A stretch of 64,000 bases of DNA, taken from positions 851,376 to 915,375 of the forward strand of contig QRDG01000065.1 of assembly GCA_012064385.1 (NCBI GenBank), in the 5' to 3' direction. This DNA is from Puccinellia tenuiflora. Taxonomy: Eukaryota > Streptophyta > Magnoliopsida > Poales > Poaceae. Shown piece by piece: positions 36,880 through 46,826 of this stretch; position 1 is the stretch's first letter; each line of letters begins with the position of its first letter. A program made the position numbers and the translations under genes. The notes beneath the pieces are model-generated. The model was not told the DNA's origin. It saw only the letters and a list, made by a program, of their open reading frames with translations, and did no database searches.

Positions 36880-37395
36880 GATTTCACAACAAGATAGTCC
36901 AAACTTTATGCTCCATTCTTCAAAAGCAACTTATCCCAAAAAGGTTCTTGGGCTCCGGTCTTGCCGATTAAGCGGAAGAATACGACATGCCAACATAGTG
37001 CAACCATGTTATATTGTACCATCCAATATAACAAGGTAAATGCACTGTTGGTCTACTAGCGTGTGAGAGATGAGGATTGGTTACCAATCTTTTAAAATGT
37101 GAAAACCCATCACTGAACTCACATTTTATTAGTGGTTTACTCACAAACCGGCTAAGCAGCAGTTTTCTAACCACATGGCGTGCTGGATGGGCCTGAGGGG
37201 TGATGTGCGGTGTATTTTGGCGCATAAATAGTAATGTGGTGGGCTGGTGGCCCACGTGAGAACATAAAGGGGATGCTAATTTGCATATAGGTCGCCAAAA
37301 AATATCATAACTTTTTTTCTAAAAGCATCGATGCAGGTAAAATTTCTGTTTCCCCAAATCGACGCTTCCTTTCCGTGAAGGTCACTGAGGTAGAT
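36880..37395. other. Intergenic DNA, nothing recognised
   Basis: About 500 bp between the split MITE and the integrase relic. A minus-strand open frame (36968-37255) has no motif I recognise. Confidence 0.4.
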
Positions 37396-37500
37396 GACTA
37401 GAACTTCGCTGCCAGACACCACATCTAGGTCGCCTATGCCTCTGTTGGGCATCCCCACACGAACGGACAGGTCAAGCGCTCGAATAGGCTTATTACCTGA
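37396..37500 (+). pseudogene. Relic of Ty3/Gypsy integrase core
   Basis: The plus strand reads NFAARHHI, an in-frame TAG, then VAYASVGHPHTNGQVKRSNR. This matches the conserved integrase segment around the catalytic Glu of plant Gypsy pol (usual form ...HPQ-NGQVERAN...), with Glu replaced by Lys here. No LTR or other pol domain was found beside it, so it is an isolated fragment. Confidence 0.7.
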
Positions 37501-37929
37501 GCGGTCAAATACCGAATGTATGAGAGTCGTTGACCCCATACGGCGACACTTGATCGGAGAAGCTCCCATTGGTGCTTTGGAGCCTACGCACCTCACCGAA
37601 CCGATCTACTCTCCTTTTCATCGGTTAATTATAAAAACAATATTATTTTGATTGATTATAAAACCGATATTATTTCGATTGCCATTTCTTATTAGCTGAA
37701 TTATTGAAAAAAGAAAACAACCGAACCAAAGTTCCGATTAAAACTGAATGCCCAATGACTATCTACGTTAGCCACCCCCATAAGGCTAGCATGTCGAAAA
37801 TGCCACGACATGATGGGTTAGGGCAGATTCTTGATCAGTATTGGACTATTAGGGGGTGGGGGTGAAAATGGGTCAAATACATGAAATTTTAAGATATTCA
37901 AAATTGAATTTTAGCTATAAAAAATATAA

Positions 37930-37947
37930 GGGGGGGGGGGGGGGGGG
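37930..37947 (+). repeat. Poly-G tract (18 G)
   Basis: An uninterrupted G18 run. Simple sequence, possibly quadruplex-forming. Confidence 0.9.
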
Positions 37948-38040
37948 TGCGTTGGCCCCCTGAAGTACACATATCTCTGCCATGGTTTTGCGCAAGATTA
38001 TATTATCATACTATTTTCTCATATGATCCTTGATGCAGTC

Positions 38041-38184
38041 ATGCAGATATCTAGCCGACTTCATCACAACAACCTTGTGCAGCTCAGCTGACACAGTGGC
38101 GCCAATCTGCTTCTAGTGTATGAGCTTATGCTGAACGACAGCCATGACGAGCATCTGTATGGCACCAATGATGATGTGTGCTTC
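38041..38184 (+). pseudogene. Relic of a receptor-like kinase domain
   Basis: One frame reads MQISSRLHHNNLVQLS, stop TGA at 38089-38091, then HSGANLLLVYELMLNDSHDE and HLYG. This resembles protein-kinase subdomains IV-V of plant lectin-type receptor kinases (known pattern H-x-NLVQL-x-GWC...LLLVYE-MPNGSLD-HL). The stop falls where Trp is usual (TGG to TGA). No more of the kinase is present in the flanks. Confidence 0.65.
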
Positions 38185-38704
38185 AGTGGTATTTTAGCTA
38201 ACTCTCAGGGCCGACTCTAATCAGGGTAAGAAGGGCGACGACTTAGCTAGGGCCTAATCTGCCTAGGATCCCAGACCGTGTGCACATGTCACTAGTAGAA
38301 AATAGGCCTTTCGCCCGGGCCTTTAGTCGCGGACGTGTATCGACCCGCGACTACAAGTGCGGCCACGTCGCCCCAAAATCGGCGAATCATTTGTCCCGGT
38401 TCGTTAGGAACCATTTGTCGCGGCTTGGTATACGAACCGGGACAAAAGATGCCTGCGGTCCCGCTGCGAGGAGGTGCCCCCCATTTCTCCCGGCTCGTAT
38501 CTTGAACCGGGACTAGAATCCGCGCACCGCGACGGTTCGTGTATTTTGAACCCTTTGAGTTCCCGCCGCCAGTCGTTGATCACACGGGGAATGAAGAGAA
38601 CGATTAATGTCTTTCGAAGTTGATCAAAACGCTTAGGAATTTGGAAGTTGAAACACGCCCGATTAATTACCACGGCGCGCCAGCCTCCTCATCTCCCCTG
38701 CTAG

Positions 38705-38716
38705 CTCTATATAGAG
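38705..38716 (+). promoter_or_regulatory. TATA box of the exonuclease-ULP1 gene
   Basis: CTCTATATAGAG, about 90 bases upstream of the chosen ATG at 38801, with a CT-rich leader between. The spacing suits a plant core promoter. Confidence 0.6.
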
Positions 38717-38800
38717 AGCTACAGTGCCATTTGCCAAATGCACCATCTCCTCTCTCTAATTTCTACTCAAAAATCCTCTCTCGAATCGCTGCCGCGCGCC

Positions 38801-40474
38801 ATGGAGCCACTTGCGCGCCCACCTCGATCCCAGGTGTTCCACTACAAGGACGACGCCGTCAACATGAACTTCAAGGTCGTGGTCACTCTCCGCGCATCAA
38901 CCGTGGAGAGATGGATCCGCGACGTCAAGAGGTGCTACCTCGACGCCGCACCGAAGAAGATCGTGGGCCTCGACTGCGAGTTCACCGACGCCGCACCCAA
39001 GGAGAGGCAGCGTGCCGCCGTCCTGCAACTCTCCGTGGAGACCGACACGTTGGTGTTCCATATTTGCTACGCTGATCGGGTGCCGCAGGCCCTCAAGGAC
39101 TTCTTGATGGACAAAACCATCAAATTCTGCGGCGCGGCTATCAACAATGATCAACGTATGCTGGAGCCTTACGGAATTCATATTCCGTCCGCCGTCGACC
39201 TCCAGCGGACCGTTCACCCTAACCCAACGTACCCTAATCTTCCGAGTCTCTATGCTCTAGCCAATTTTACTATTGGCACAACGCTTCAGAAGAAGAAGAA
39301 GATCAACAACAAGAAGAAGAAGAAGGAGGACGAGAAGAAAAAGGAGGAAGAAGAGGACCTCACGAGAGGTTGGGGCAACTTTCCATTGAGCTTTTATCGC
39401 ATCAAGTATGAAGATTGTTCGTTGCCTGTAATTATCTCACTACATTTTTTTGTACTGTAGAATGAAGATTGTCGAATGCAGGGAACGCCGCATCTATGAC
39501 ATCGGGTTCATTGACCCATATTATATTAATGAAGTGACCGTAAATAACCATCCCGAGGACATAGAGAATAACTTGTTCCGGTGGTTAGTGAAACTAAATA
39601 CTTGCGAAGAAATACTTTTTCCTTACGTCTTCCAGTGAGTGTTACTGTACCTTCTACACATTCTATTTTGCTTACTCCATGTTTAATGTAATCGATGAGT
39701 TGTGGACATATAAACGTGCGCAGTTTCCACTGGATTTTGCTAATCATTAGAGTTGACCAAGGAGTCGTTCAAGTCATGGACTCGTTAAGGAAAAACATGG
39801 AAGAGTACCAAAGCTTGCAAGATATGCTCCAGAGGTAATTTTAATCATTATCGCTCTATATCGTCCTCTTTCATTCATTTTCTGATATTAAGTAATTAAT
39901 AACTCCTTTAATCATTTTCTTTTGGCGGCCAGGGTTTGGAAACGGTTCATCGTGAAGGTTCCAGGGGAATGGAAACCGAAGTTGTATTTTTATACCACCA
40001 AGGTAAGTAGTACTATATATATAGGTCCGCACAACTCTTTAATTATAGTTTCAATACCATTATCATGCTTGATTATTATTTGATTAAATTCTATTTTCTA
40101 TAAAGTGGTGTGAGAGGCAGCAACAGGGGACAAATTTATGTGCATACTACGTTTTTTAGTACATGCGCCCTTTTGTCAGTGAGCGGAATAGAGAACAAAG
40201 AACATCTTATGTATGTATACACTCTGCGCAATTTTTTATTACCATATTGTGTTGAGTTCCATTCATAAATTATTTTATTATGATTTCATATATACAGTTA
40301 TAAACAACTCACATATTCATATTGATCTAGATGGAGCGAATGCGGGACCTGCTCATACCAGCGAAGCGCCTAAAAGCAATTCAAGAGGAATTGGCGGGAT
40401 TTTTGAACTCGGAGGTCCTGAAGAAAACTGGAGAATTTTATCACAAAAGCAATTATTTTTTGCCTCCAATGTAA
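38801..40474 (+). pseudogene. DEDD 3'-5' exonuclease domain fused to ULP1-like protease domain, one premature stop
   Basis: Predicted exons: 38801-39405, 39461-39634, 39724-39834, 39933-40002, 40106-40210, 40331-40474; all junctions are GT-AG and in frame. Exon 1 (about 200 residues) resembles WRN-type DnaQ exonucleases: KKIVGLDCEFTD supplies Asp-x-Glu of motif I, and KFCGAAINNDQRML the motif II Asp. After a Lys/Glu-rich insert it stops at NFPLSFYRIK, before the motif III Asp. Exon 2 on matches the second-gene tail of CACTAs: MKIVECRERRIYDIGFIDP, FHWILLIIRVDQGVVQVMDS (His and Asp) and QQQGTNLCAYYV (Cys). A TAG at 40157-40159 follows five codons after the Cys, where related sequences have CEFI-like residues. 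The last exon encodes ERMRDLLIPAKRLKAIQEEL and ends TAA. ATG at 38801 is chosen over 38738 for its context (GCGCCATGG) and TATA spacing. Confidence 0.75.
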
Positions 40475-41211
40475 TTGACGTGATCTGGATGTGTGAGAAA
40501 CGTGATGTTGGTCTAGTAACTTGAACGTGATCTCGACGTGTGGGCTTATGTTTCTATGTATGAATCGGGACCAATGCCCCTTTGGAACCGGGACCAATAC
40601 CCCTTTTTCTACAAGTGTACTGTATGTGGTAGCGTAGAAATATACGAAAACTATTTTGAAATGAAGAAAAGAAAATAAATGAATAAAATAAAACAAAATG
40701 AATTCTCTGCCGCGGCACAGAAAGTGCCCAAATTTCTGCCGCGGTAGAGAATTAGTAAACCCTAAACCCTAACCAAAATGAACTCTCTGCCGCGGCACAG
40801 AAAGTGCCCAAATTTCTGCCGCGGCAGATAACAATTAGTCGCGGCCCGTTATACGAACCGCGACTAAAGGTTCTGCCAGTAGCACACCCAGGATGAGGAC
40901 CATTTGTCCCGGCTGGTGACAGGTCCGCGACTAATGGTTGGACCTTTAGTCCCGCCTTCGCTGTCGCGGTTGGCCAACCGCGACAAAAGACCCTCACGGC
41001 CCGGGACAATAGGTCCAGTCTCCACTAGTGTGTAGGTATCCCGTGTAGTATAAAGCTCACTGGCAAAGACACAAATAGTCAACTATAAGAACCCAAAGGC
41101 CGTAGAGCAGTGAAATAAGAAAAAACAAAGGCCTCTAGAAAGTCAGGACCAGCCCTGACTAAATGCTTAAGTCACAATTTTGCAAAAATACATAAATGCA
41201 CGTATCTCCTA

Positions 41212-41352
41212 CTAACTCTGTATAAAAATGTAAGATGTTTTAACTTTTTTCGTCCCATATATATGTAGATATGTTTTAGTGTAAGGTTTAAATATCTAAA
41301 TACAGATGGAAAGAAAAATACTAAAACATTTTACATTTTGATACGGAGGGAG
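41212..41352. mobile_element. Stowaway-like MITE
   Basis: The right end GATACGGAGGGAG is followed by TA. Inner sequence AAAATGTAAGATGTTTT is inverted as AAAACATTTTACATTTT. The left end CTAACTCTGTATAAAA is a degenerate copy preceded by TA. Size 141 bp. Confidence 0.75.
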
Positions 41353-41649
41353 TATTTTTCTATGCATGCTCCCGCGCACCGTGTGAACATGGTACGTACG
41401 TGGTTTGGTTCGAAGTGCTGATAATCCCTAGTTAGTACATCAGCCAAGGTAAGCACATGCAATCTGCAGGGCATCTTAAAAAAATGATAAAACCATCACC
41501 ATCTTTAAGTTAGCTAAAAACGCCAGCAGATTGAAACGTATTTTACTATCAACTAATTCAAAAGGGCGTTATTTGTTAATGCTGCAAGCCTGCAACGAGT
41601 GTTAGCATGTTTTATTGTTTTGACAAATAGTATTACCATTGTTTTTACG

Positions 41650-41895
41650 AAACACAATAAAAAAAAACCTCACATATACGCGCATACACTCATACCTATA
41701 AACGCACGCACACACACTCTATCCCTCTGAGCATCTCTAAAGACGGAGCCGGCGAGTCAGGTCTTGAGATTGACGAAGTCACCACATACCCCTAACTGAA
41801 GAATATTCCGTATATTATACGACAGACACAGAGGTGTCAAACCTGGGGTTTAAACTTTGATGGACTGGTGTACAATCATCCTACTACCATCCAAC
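41650..41895 (-). mobile_element. Decayed tRNA-derived SINE-like repeat
   Basis: On the minus strand CCTGTGGTTGGATGGTAGTAGG resembles an A-box region, and GTTTAAACCCC a mutated B box. The other end holds a poly-T/A stretch near 41660. The middle (TTGAGATTGACGAAGTCACC) belongs to a repeat I remember as very common in wheat. Ends are approximate. Confidence 0.5.
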
Positions 41896-42446
41896 CACAG
41901 GTTTGTTCGTTAGTAGTAGCATGGCTAATTCAACATCATGGGTGAGACACTTATGTTTTCTTCAAACAGGTGTAATGCTAGCTTGTTTATTTTCTCGCGC
42001 ACTTGGGAGGAATAGGATTACATAATTTCACATATAAGCCACGTGTTTTCTTCCCGAATTCTCGTCTGGGTACAAAGAAACATAAAAATGAAGGGAAAAG
42101 CTAAGCACAAGCGTCGCATCAAAGAGCTCCCCATGCGGTGGCAGTTTGCATGCCCTTTTCCCTTATAATAGGGAGTTCATGCATGCATTTAGGAATATGC
42201 CAGCTCAAGGTGGTCATCATATTAATTATGTAATTCAAAATTTTGAATTGATGTTTCTTCTAAACCGATAGTCCGATTAGCGGTCTATTTATATCGTTAA
42301 ATTCTTCTCGACGAGGGTTTTAAAACTAGATCCATTGTTAATATGTTTTGATAAACTTTTTTCTGCACCATTTAACAGATTACAGTACCATGGCTATCAG
42401 ATTAGCACCAAATAGTTACCCAATAATTATATATAGTTAGTAGATA

Positions 42447-42569
42447 CTCCCTCCTTCTCAAAATAAGTGTCTTAGATTTGTCAACATATGAATGTATCCA
42501 GACGTGTTTGACGTCTAGATACATCCATATTTGAACAAATCAAAGACACTTATTTTAGGACGGAGGAAG
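42447..42569. mobile_element. Stowaway MITE
   Basis: CTCCCTCCTTCTCAAAATAAGTGTC at the left is inverted at the right (GACACTTATTTTAGGACGG then AGGAAG), with TA on both sides (42445-42446 and 42570-42571). 123 bp, non-coding, forms one long hairpin. Confidence 0.9.
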
Positions 42570-42571
42570 TA

Positions 42572-43100
42572 ATTTTTTACATGTTTTTAGACATTTGCGA
42601 CTCATCTACATATCGGATGTGAAGAACTTCTACCGTTATGCCAGTTACCAGATTAAAATATTATGGTTACTAGATTAGCATCGAACAATTATCATGATAA
42701 CTGTACTTGGTTATAAAATAATATTTTAGGCATTTTTTAACATTGTAATGATATATACAGCTAGAGGGTAAGAATTCAACTTTTCAAGACCTTCATTCCA
42801 CACACAATAGTATCATGCAACCTTACAATGGTGCAAAATAGTGTGTAGAAATCTGATAACTAAGTTATTATAGTTTGATAAGTTAGTTAAATTTGGTAAC
42901 TACCGATGATTTATTTTTTTACCAAAACATAACATGGGATCTAGTTTTGAAAATATTATCGCGACTAAGCCAATGATAAAATTAGATTTTTAATCGGATT
43001 AACCGTTTAAAAATATTAATTCAATAATTAGAGAGAAGCTATGTGATGTCATTCGTGACATCACTGTATGCATGCATTGGAAGCAGCCGTAGAAGAGAGT
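42572..43100. other. Intergenic DNA, nothing recognised
   Basis: AT-rich spacer between the Stowaway MITE and the Harbinger-type element. No coding or repeat ends seen. Confidence 0.4.
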
Positions 43101-43103
43101 TAG

Positions 43104-44473
43104 AGCAACTCCAGCCAGACCCCCAGGAGCACTTTTTATACTCCGGCGGATGAAAATCGTCCCAGTCGCACCCCCAGGATGTTGTTTTTTGCCGAATAAA
43201 CGAAAAATATACGCCGGGGAACCCAAGCCGAACCCAACCACTTGGGTTTCACCTGGGGGCGCCGACGTGATGCTTTTGCATGCAAAAGCCCCACTGCCAG
43301 CCACCCACCGCCCTCTCTCTCCTCTCCTCTCCTCTCTCTTTTTTCTTTCCACCTACCACGCCCGTGCTTCCCTCGACCAGCTCACGGCGTAGGCGGTGGC
43401 CACAACGATGTCGACGATCACCTCGAGGCCGGCGGCGCGACGGGCAAGGTGGCGCGACGCTCCACGCGCGTGAGCACCGCGGCGAGGGCGCGAGGCGGCA
43501 GGCACGGCGGCGCGGCGCTCCACGCACGTGAGGATGAGCGAGCTACTGGGCTCCTCGGACACGGCCAGCTCGTAGCTCTGCTCCGTCCGTGGGCATCAGC
43601 CATCGTGGGCGCCGCGGCTGTGGGCGGGGTCGGTGGGACGGTGTGCCAGCGAAGATGTGCTGGAAGAGCCAGACGAAGGAGTCGTGCATCTCGTCGTGCG
43701 CGTGCGCCAGCACGGTCTGAAGTTCGCCGCCGCCGCCGCAGAGCACGGCCTCCTGCATCTGCCGCAGCTAGCGCGAAGCACTGTAGCTCCAGCACGATGA
43801 GCACCATGGACGAGAAGGCGCGCCACATCGACCCGCAGGTGGAGGAGCCCAGCTGCAGCCGCTCGTCCCACCGCGACAGGGGCGCCGCCAGCACGGTCTG
43901 CAGGTCGCCTGTCCCACCGCCTACCGCTCGTAGCGCGGCACTGCGAGGCGCGCGGCCTCCGCCTGTTCTGCAAGCACGGGGGAGGCAGGGCTCGAGTCGT
44001 CCGACGGAGGCTAGCGGGGCGCTGCAGCGAGCATGGCAGCGGACGGGAGGAGCACCGCGCACGACACGTCGTGGGCAACGGCGCTCACGCTCGGACCTGC
44101 GCCTGCTCCGACAAACCGGGGCGACGCCAAGTGTGGGTTCGCGAGCTGAAGGCCCCATCCTCCTCGGCCATCCTTGACAACGGCGTTGGCGGCGGGGAGG
44201 AGGCACAGGTCAGCGGCGGCCGCGACGGGGAGGAGGCGCAGGTTAGCGGTGGCCGCGGCGTCTCCTCAACTCCAGAGCGTGCGCGAGGTCGGCGGTCGCC
44301 GTTGCGTCTCCTTCCTCCAGAGCGTGTGCGAGGTCGCCACGCGTTCTCTGCAATTTGTGGGGTGAAGGTGCGGCTGCGAAAACTAGTCTCCCCAAGGCAA
44401 AAAAAAAAATACGTCGGTGCCCCCAAGCGCACCGGCAAATCGCCCTGGGGGGCACCAACGGCTGGGGTTGCTC
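43104..44473 (-). mobile_element. PIF/Harbinger-type element with captured gene fragment
   Basis: Terminal inverted repeat GAGCAACTCCAGCC and, at the right, GGCTGGGGTTGCTC (one mismatch), with 3-bp duplications TTA at 43101-43103 and 44474-44476. TTA target sites are characteristic of PIF/Harbinger. The 1370-bp interior is strongly GC-rich and encodes no transposase; instead it holds gene-like sequence on the minus strand (about 43635-43910). Confidence 0.75.
43635..43910 (-). pseudogene. Captured fragment of a host gene
   Basis: On the minus strand one frame reads GSSTCGSMWRAFSSMVLIVL then ELQCFALA; after a frame change near 43775 it continues MQEAVLCGGGGELQTVLAHA then HDEMHDSFVWLFQHIFAGTP. 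Two good segments in adjacent frames point to a real coding ancestor with one indel. I think it matches a plant TPR-type uncharacterised protein, but that is recollection only. Confidence 0.5.
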
Positions 44474-44550
44474 TTATATGTGCGGCGGCGCTAGATAGTC
44501 CAGTTCAAAAATGAAACAACTTATACGCAATTACATAACCCTATATGCAT

Positions 44551-44641
44551 ATATGACGCTGTTCCGTTAGTGCGTGCTCTCTATACAAGATTCCATGGAT
44601 GAATGTGCATGCGTAGCTACCACACTAGGTAGCCCACTATT
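44551..44641 (+). repeat. Direct repeat, copy 1
   Basis: Shares TTCCGTTAGTGCGTGCTCTC, TGTGCATGCGTAGCTACCAC and AGGTAGCCCACTATT with 46448-46559, about 1.8 kb away. Copy 2 has an internal 21-base duplication around GTGCTCTCT. Confidence 0.85.
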
Positions 44642-46447
44642 ACGCGGATTTGCTACCTAGGGTGATAGGTACACATAGAGTCTTTGCCGTTCGATATCAT
44701 CCGCATGTGCTACCTTGATGAATCGTTGGCGAAACAGCCGTCTATGCTTTTGACGGGTTCCGTTACCAAGCCTTGGGCGCTTTGCTTGCGGTCGTGTCAC
44801 CGTGTGTATGGCTGGGTTTGAATAGCTGCACGTCGTTCCGTAACCGCGTTTTGCAAGAGTGGAAACTTTTATGTCCGTTGGGAGGAGAGATTAATTTTTT
44901 ACTTGCCTTTTTTCCTACGGACGGGCCGTGCCTCCTGCCTAGTGTTGAGGGGCATTTTTTTTAGAGAGAAAAAGGGCCTCGTGCCCTCGCCCCCATTCAG
45001 TATTGAGGGGCCTTTAATTTCCCACCGTTTTTATTTCTAAGGCTTATGGTGCGGCTTCCTAAGTTGGGAAAAGATTGATTGTCATTTTTCACTGGAGCAT
45101 TTCGTTTGTTGCAAGTTAGTCAAAGCTCTAGTTTATTAACCTCGACGTGCTGTGTGATTTCTTTTGTTAGCTCAGAAAAACTGTTGCATGGAGCCATGGA
45201 GGGGACAAAAAAGCCAGTCCACCTCCTGGTCCCACCGTAGCTTTGCCACCAATTAGCTCCAAGCACTCGGATCATGTGTTTTCACAGATCGCACAATAGC
45301 CGTTGGATTGGATAAGTGACAAACGTGGCGTTTGCCCTGATGCACATGGGATCATTTTTATTGCCGATTTTGTGCGTTAGTGGCAACATAAAAACTTGCA
45401 CAGACAATTTGAAATCAACAAGGGGCATGCTTTTATACTGATACGGAAATTTTGACACAAATTATATGTCTTCGTCACAAAATTTGGCTGATCCGAAGTG
45501 TAAAAACTATTCTGAACTTACCATAAATTGATAGCATGCATTTGAATTTCAACCATTTCAATCCTGATGCAAACACATTTTTAAGTACATGGATAGAGCA
45601 TGTACCTGATTACCAAGGCACTTTTCTCGCAAACAAAAATGATTAAGACGCTTTGCAACATGAGTCATTCGACATAGAAAACTGGACCGGCCGTGTATCA
45701 ATGTATGATTTCAGACCGGCCGGCAACGAACTGGAAAAAATAAACAAAGTTCATGAGATCCTTATAAGAAGAAAACCACGGCCCTCTGCCCCTCCATTTC
45801 CTTGGGCAACAAAAATCCAAACAAATTGCAGAAATCCAAACAAAGTGCAAGGGGGCCCACGGGCGGGTGTAGGAACGCACACCGAATTGCCAGAAAGAAA
45901 CCCGACCGGCGCCGCCCACCCCTCTTCTTTCCTTCTCCACCAGGGGCGCTGCTACCACCGCACCTACACCCACCAACATGACCCGTGCAGATCCATCAAA
46001 CTCCCAACTGAGGAGGTTATTCTGGAAGGCACCTCCGGTCCAGATCCCAGTAGAGGCAGCGGTGACGAAATCCACGGGGATGGTACAGGACAACCGCCCC
46101 GGCGACGGTCACGGCAACGGAGGGGGACACGAGCACGGGGACCCTCCCAGCGACGGCGACAACGACGGAAGGGACGGGCGCTGCTGGAACTACCTAGCAT
46201 GCGGCAAGGGGATCCAGGCCGCTCCCCACTGGCGTCAGCCCCGCGGCCATTCCACTCCATGTTCCTGCGATGGGATGCCGGTGACATGAGGATGGGATTC
46301 GGATGGAGACACTGACCGAGATTTGGATTTTGGAATGGAGACCGAGATTTGGAATGGAGGCGAATGGGTCACATGGGCGTGGAGCGTTTTGAGGGAGGCG
46401 ACGAGTGGGGGCTGGGGGCGGTGGTGTTCGACGTGCTCGTGGCCTTG
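44642..46447. other. Intergenic DNA between direct repeats, nothing firmly recognised
   Basis: Contains a 103-codon plus-strand open frame (45978-46289) and a 131-codon minus-strand one (45698-46093) over a GC-rich patch. They overlap each other and neither shows a motif I know. They may be decayed coding DNA. Confidence 0.4.
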
Positions 46448-46559
46448 ATATGACGCCGTTCCGTTAGTGCGTGCTCTCTGGTCGCTACTTTGTGCTCTCT
46501 ATACAAGATTCAATGGATGGATGTGCATGCGTAGCTACCACCCTAGGTAGCCCACTATT
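46448..46559 (+). repeat. Direct repeat, copy 2
   Basis: Second copy of 44551-44641, with an insertion containing GGTCGCTACTTTGTG between duplicated GTGCTCTCT motifs. It lies just downstream (3') of the AIR12-like gene. Confidence 0.85.
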
Positions 46560-46826
46560 TCCCATGCATATATATATGTAGAGGCGTAGAGCAAGAACTA
46601 GGAGAAAAAAAACATCCGTGTACGACACACATAGAGTACTACGGCTACCGGTAGGAAATTCACGCTCACCATCCGACAAGTTCATCATAAGCATCGGCTG
46701 TCCCTGGTACGGTGGTGCCTGCCTGGCCAGTGACCTCACCCAGTTAAAGTTCTTCATGGCCTTGTCTGTCAGCGATAACACAGTCCAGGATCGATCGGTT
46801 AAGCTGGAGCAGGGGAGACGCGCTAG

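Larger units (their letters stand above)
38290..41030 (+). mobile_element. Small CACTA transposon carrying an exonuclease-ULP1 gene
   Basis: Ends CACTAGTAGAAAATAGG and GGTCCAGTCTCCACTAGTG, with 3-bp duplications TGT at 38287-38289 and 41031-41033. Subterminal repeats are GCGACTA/TAGTCGCGG and TTTGTCCCGG variants, distinct from the larger CACTA nearby. It has no transposase, so would need one from elsewhere. Its only gene is the fusion at 38801-40474. Confidence 0.9.
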
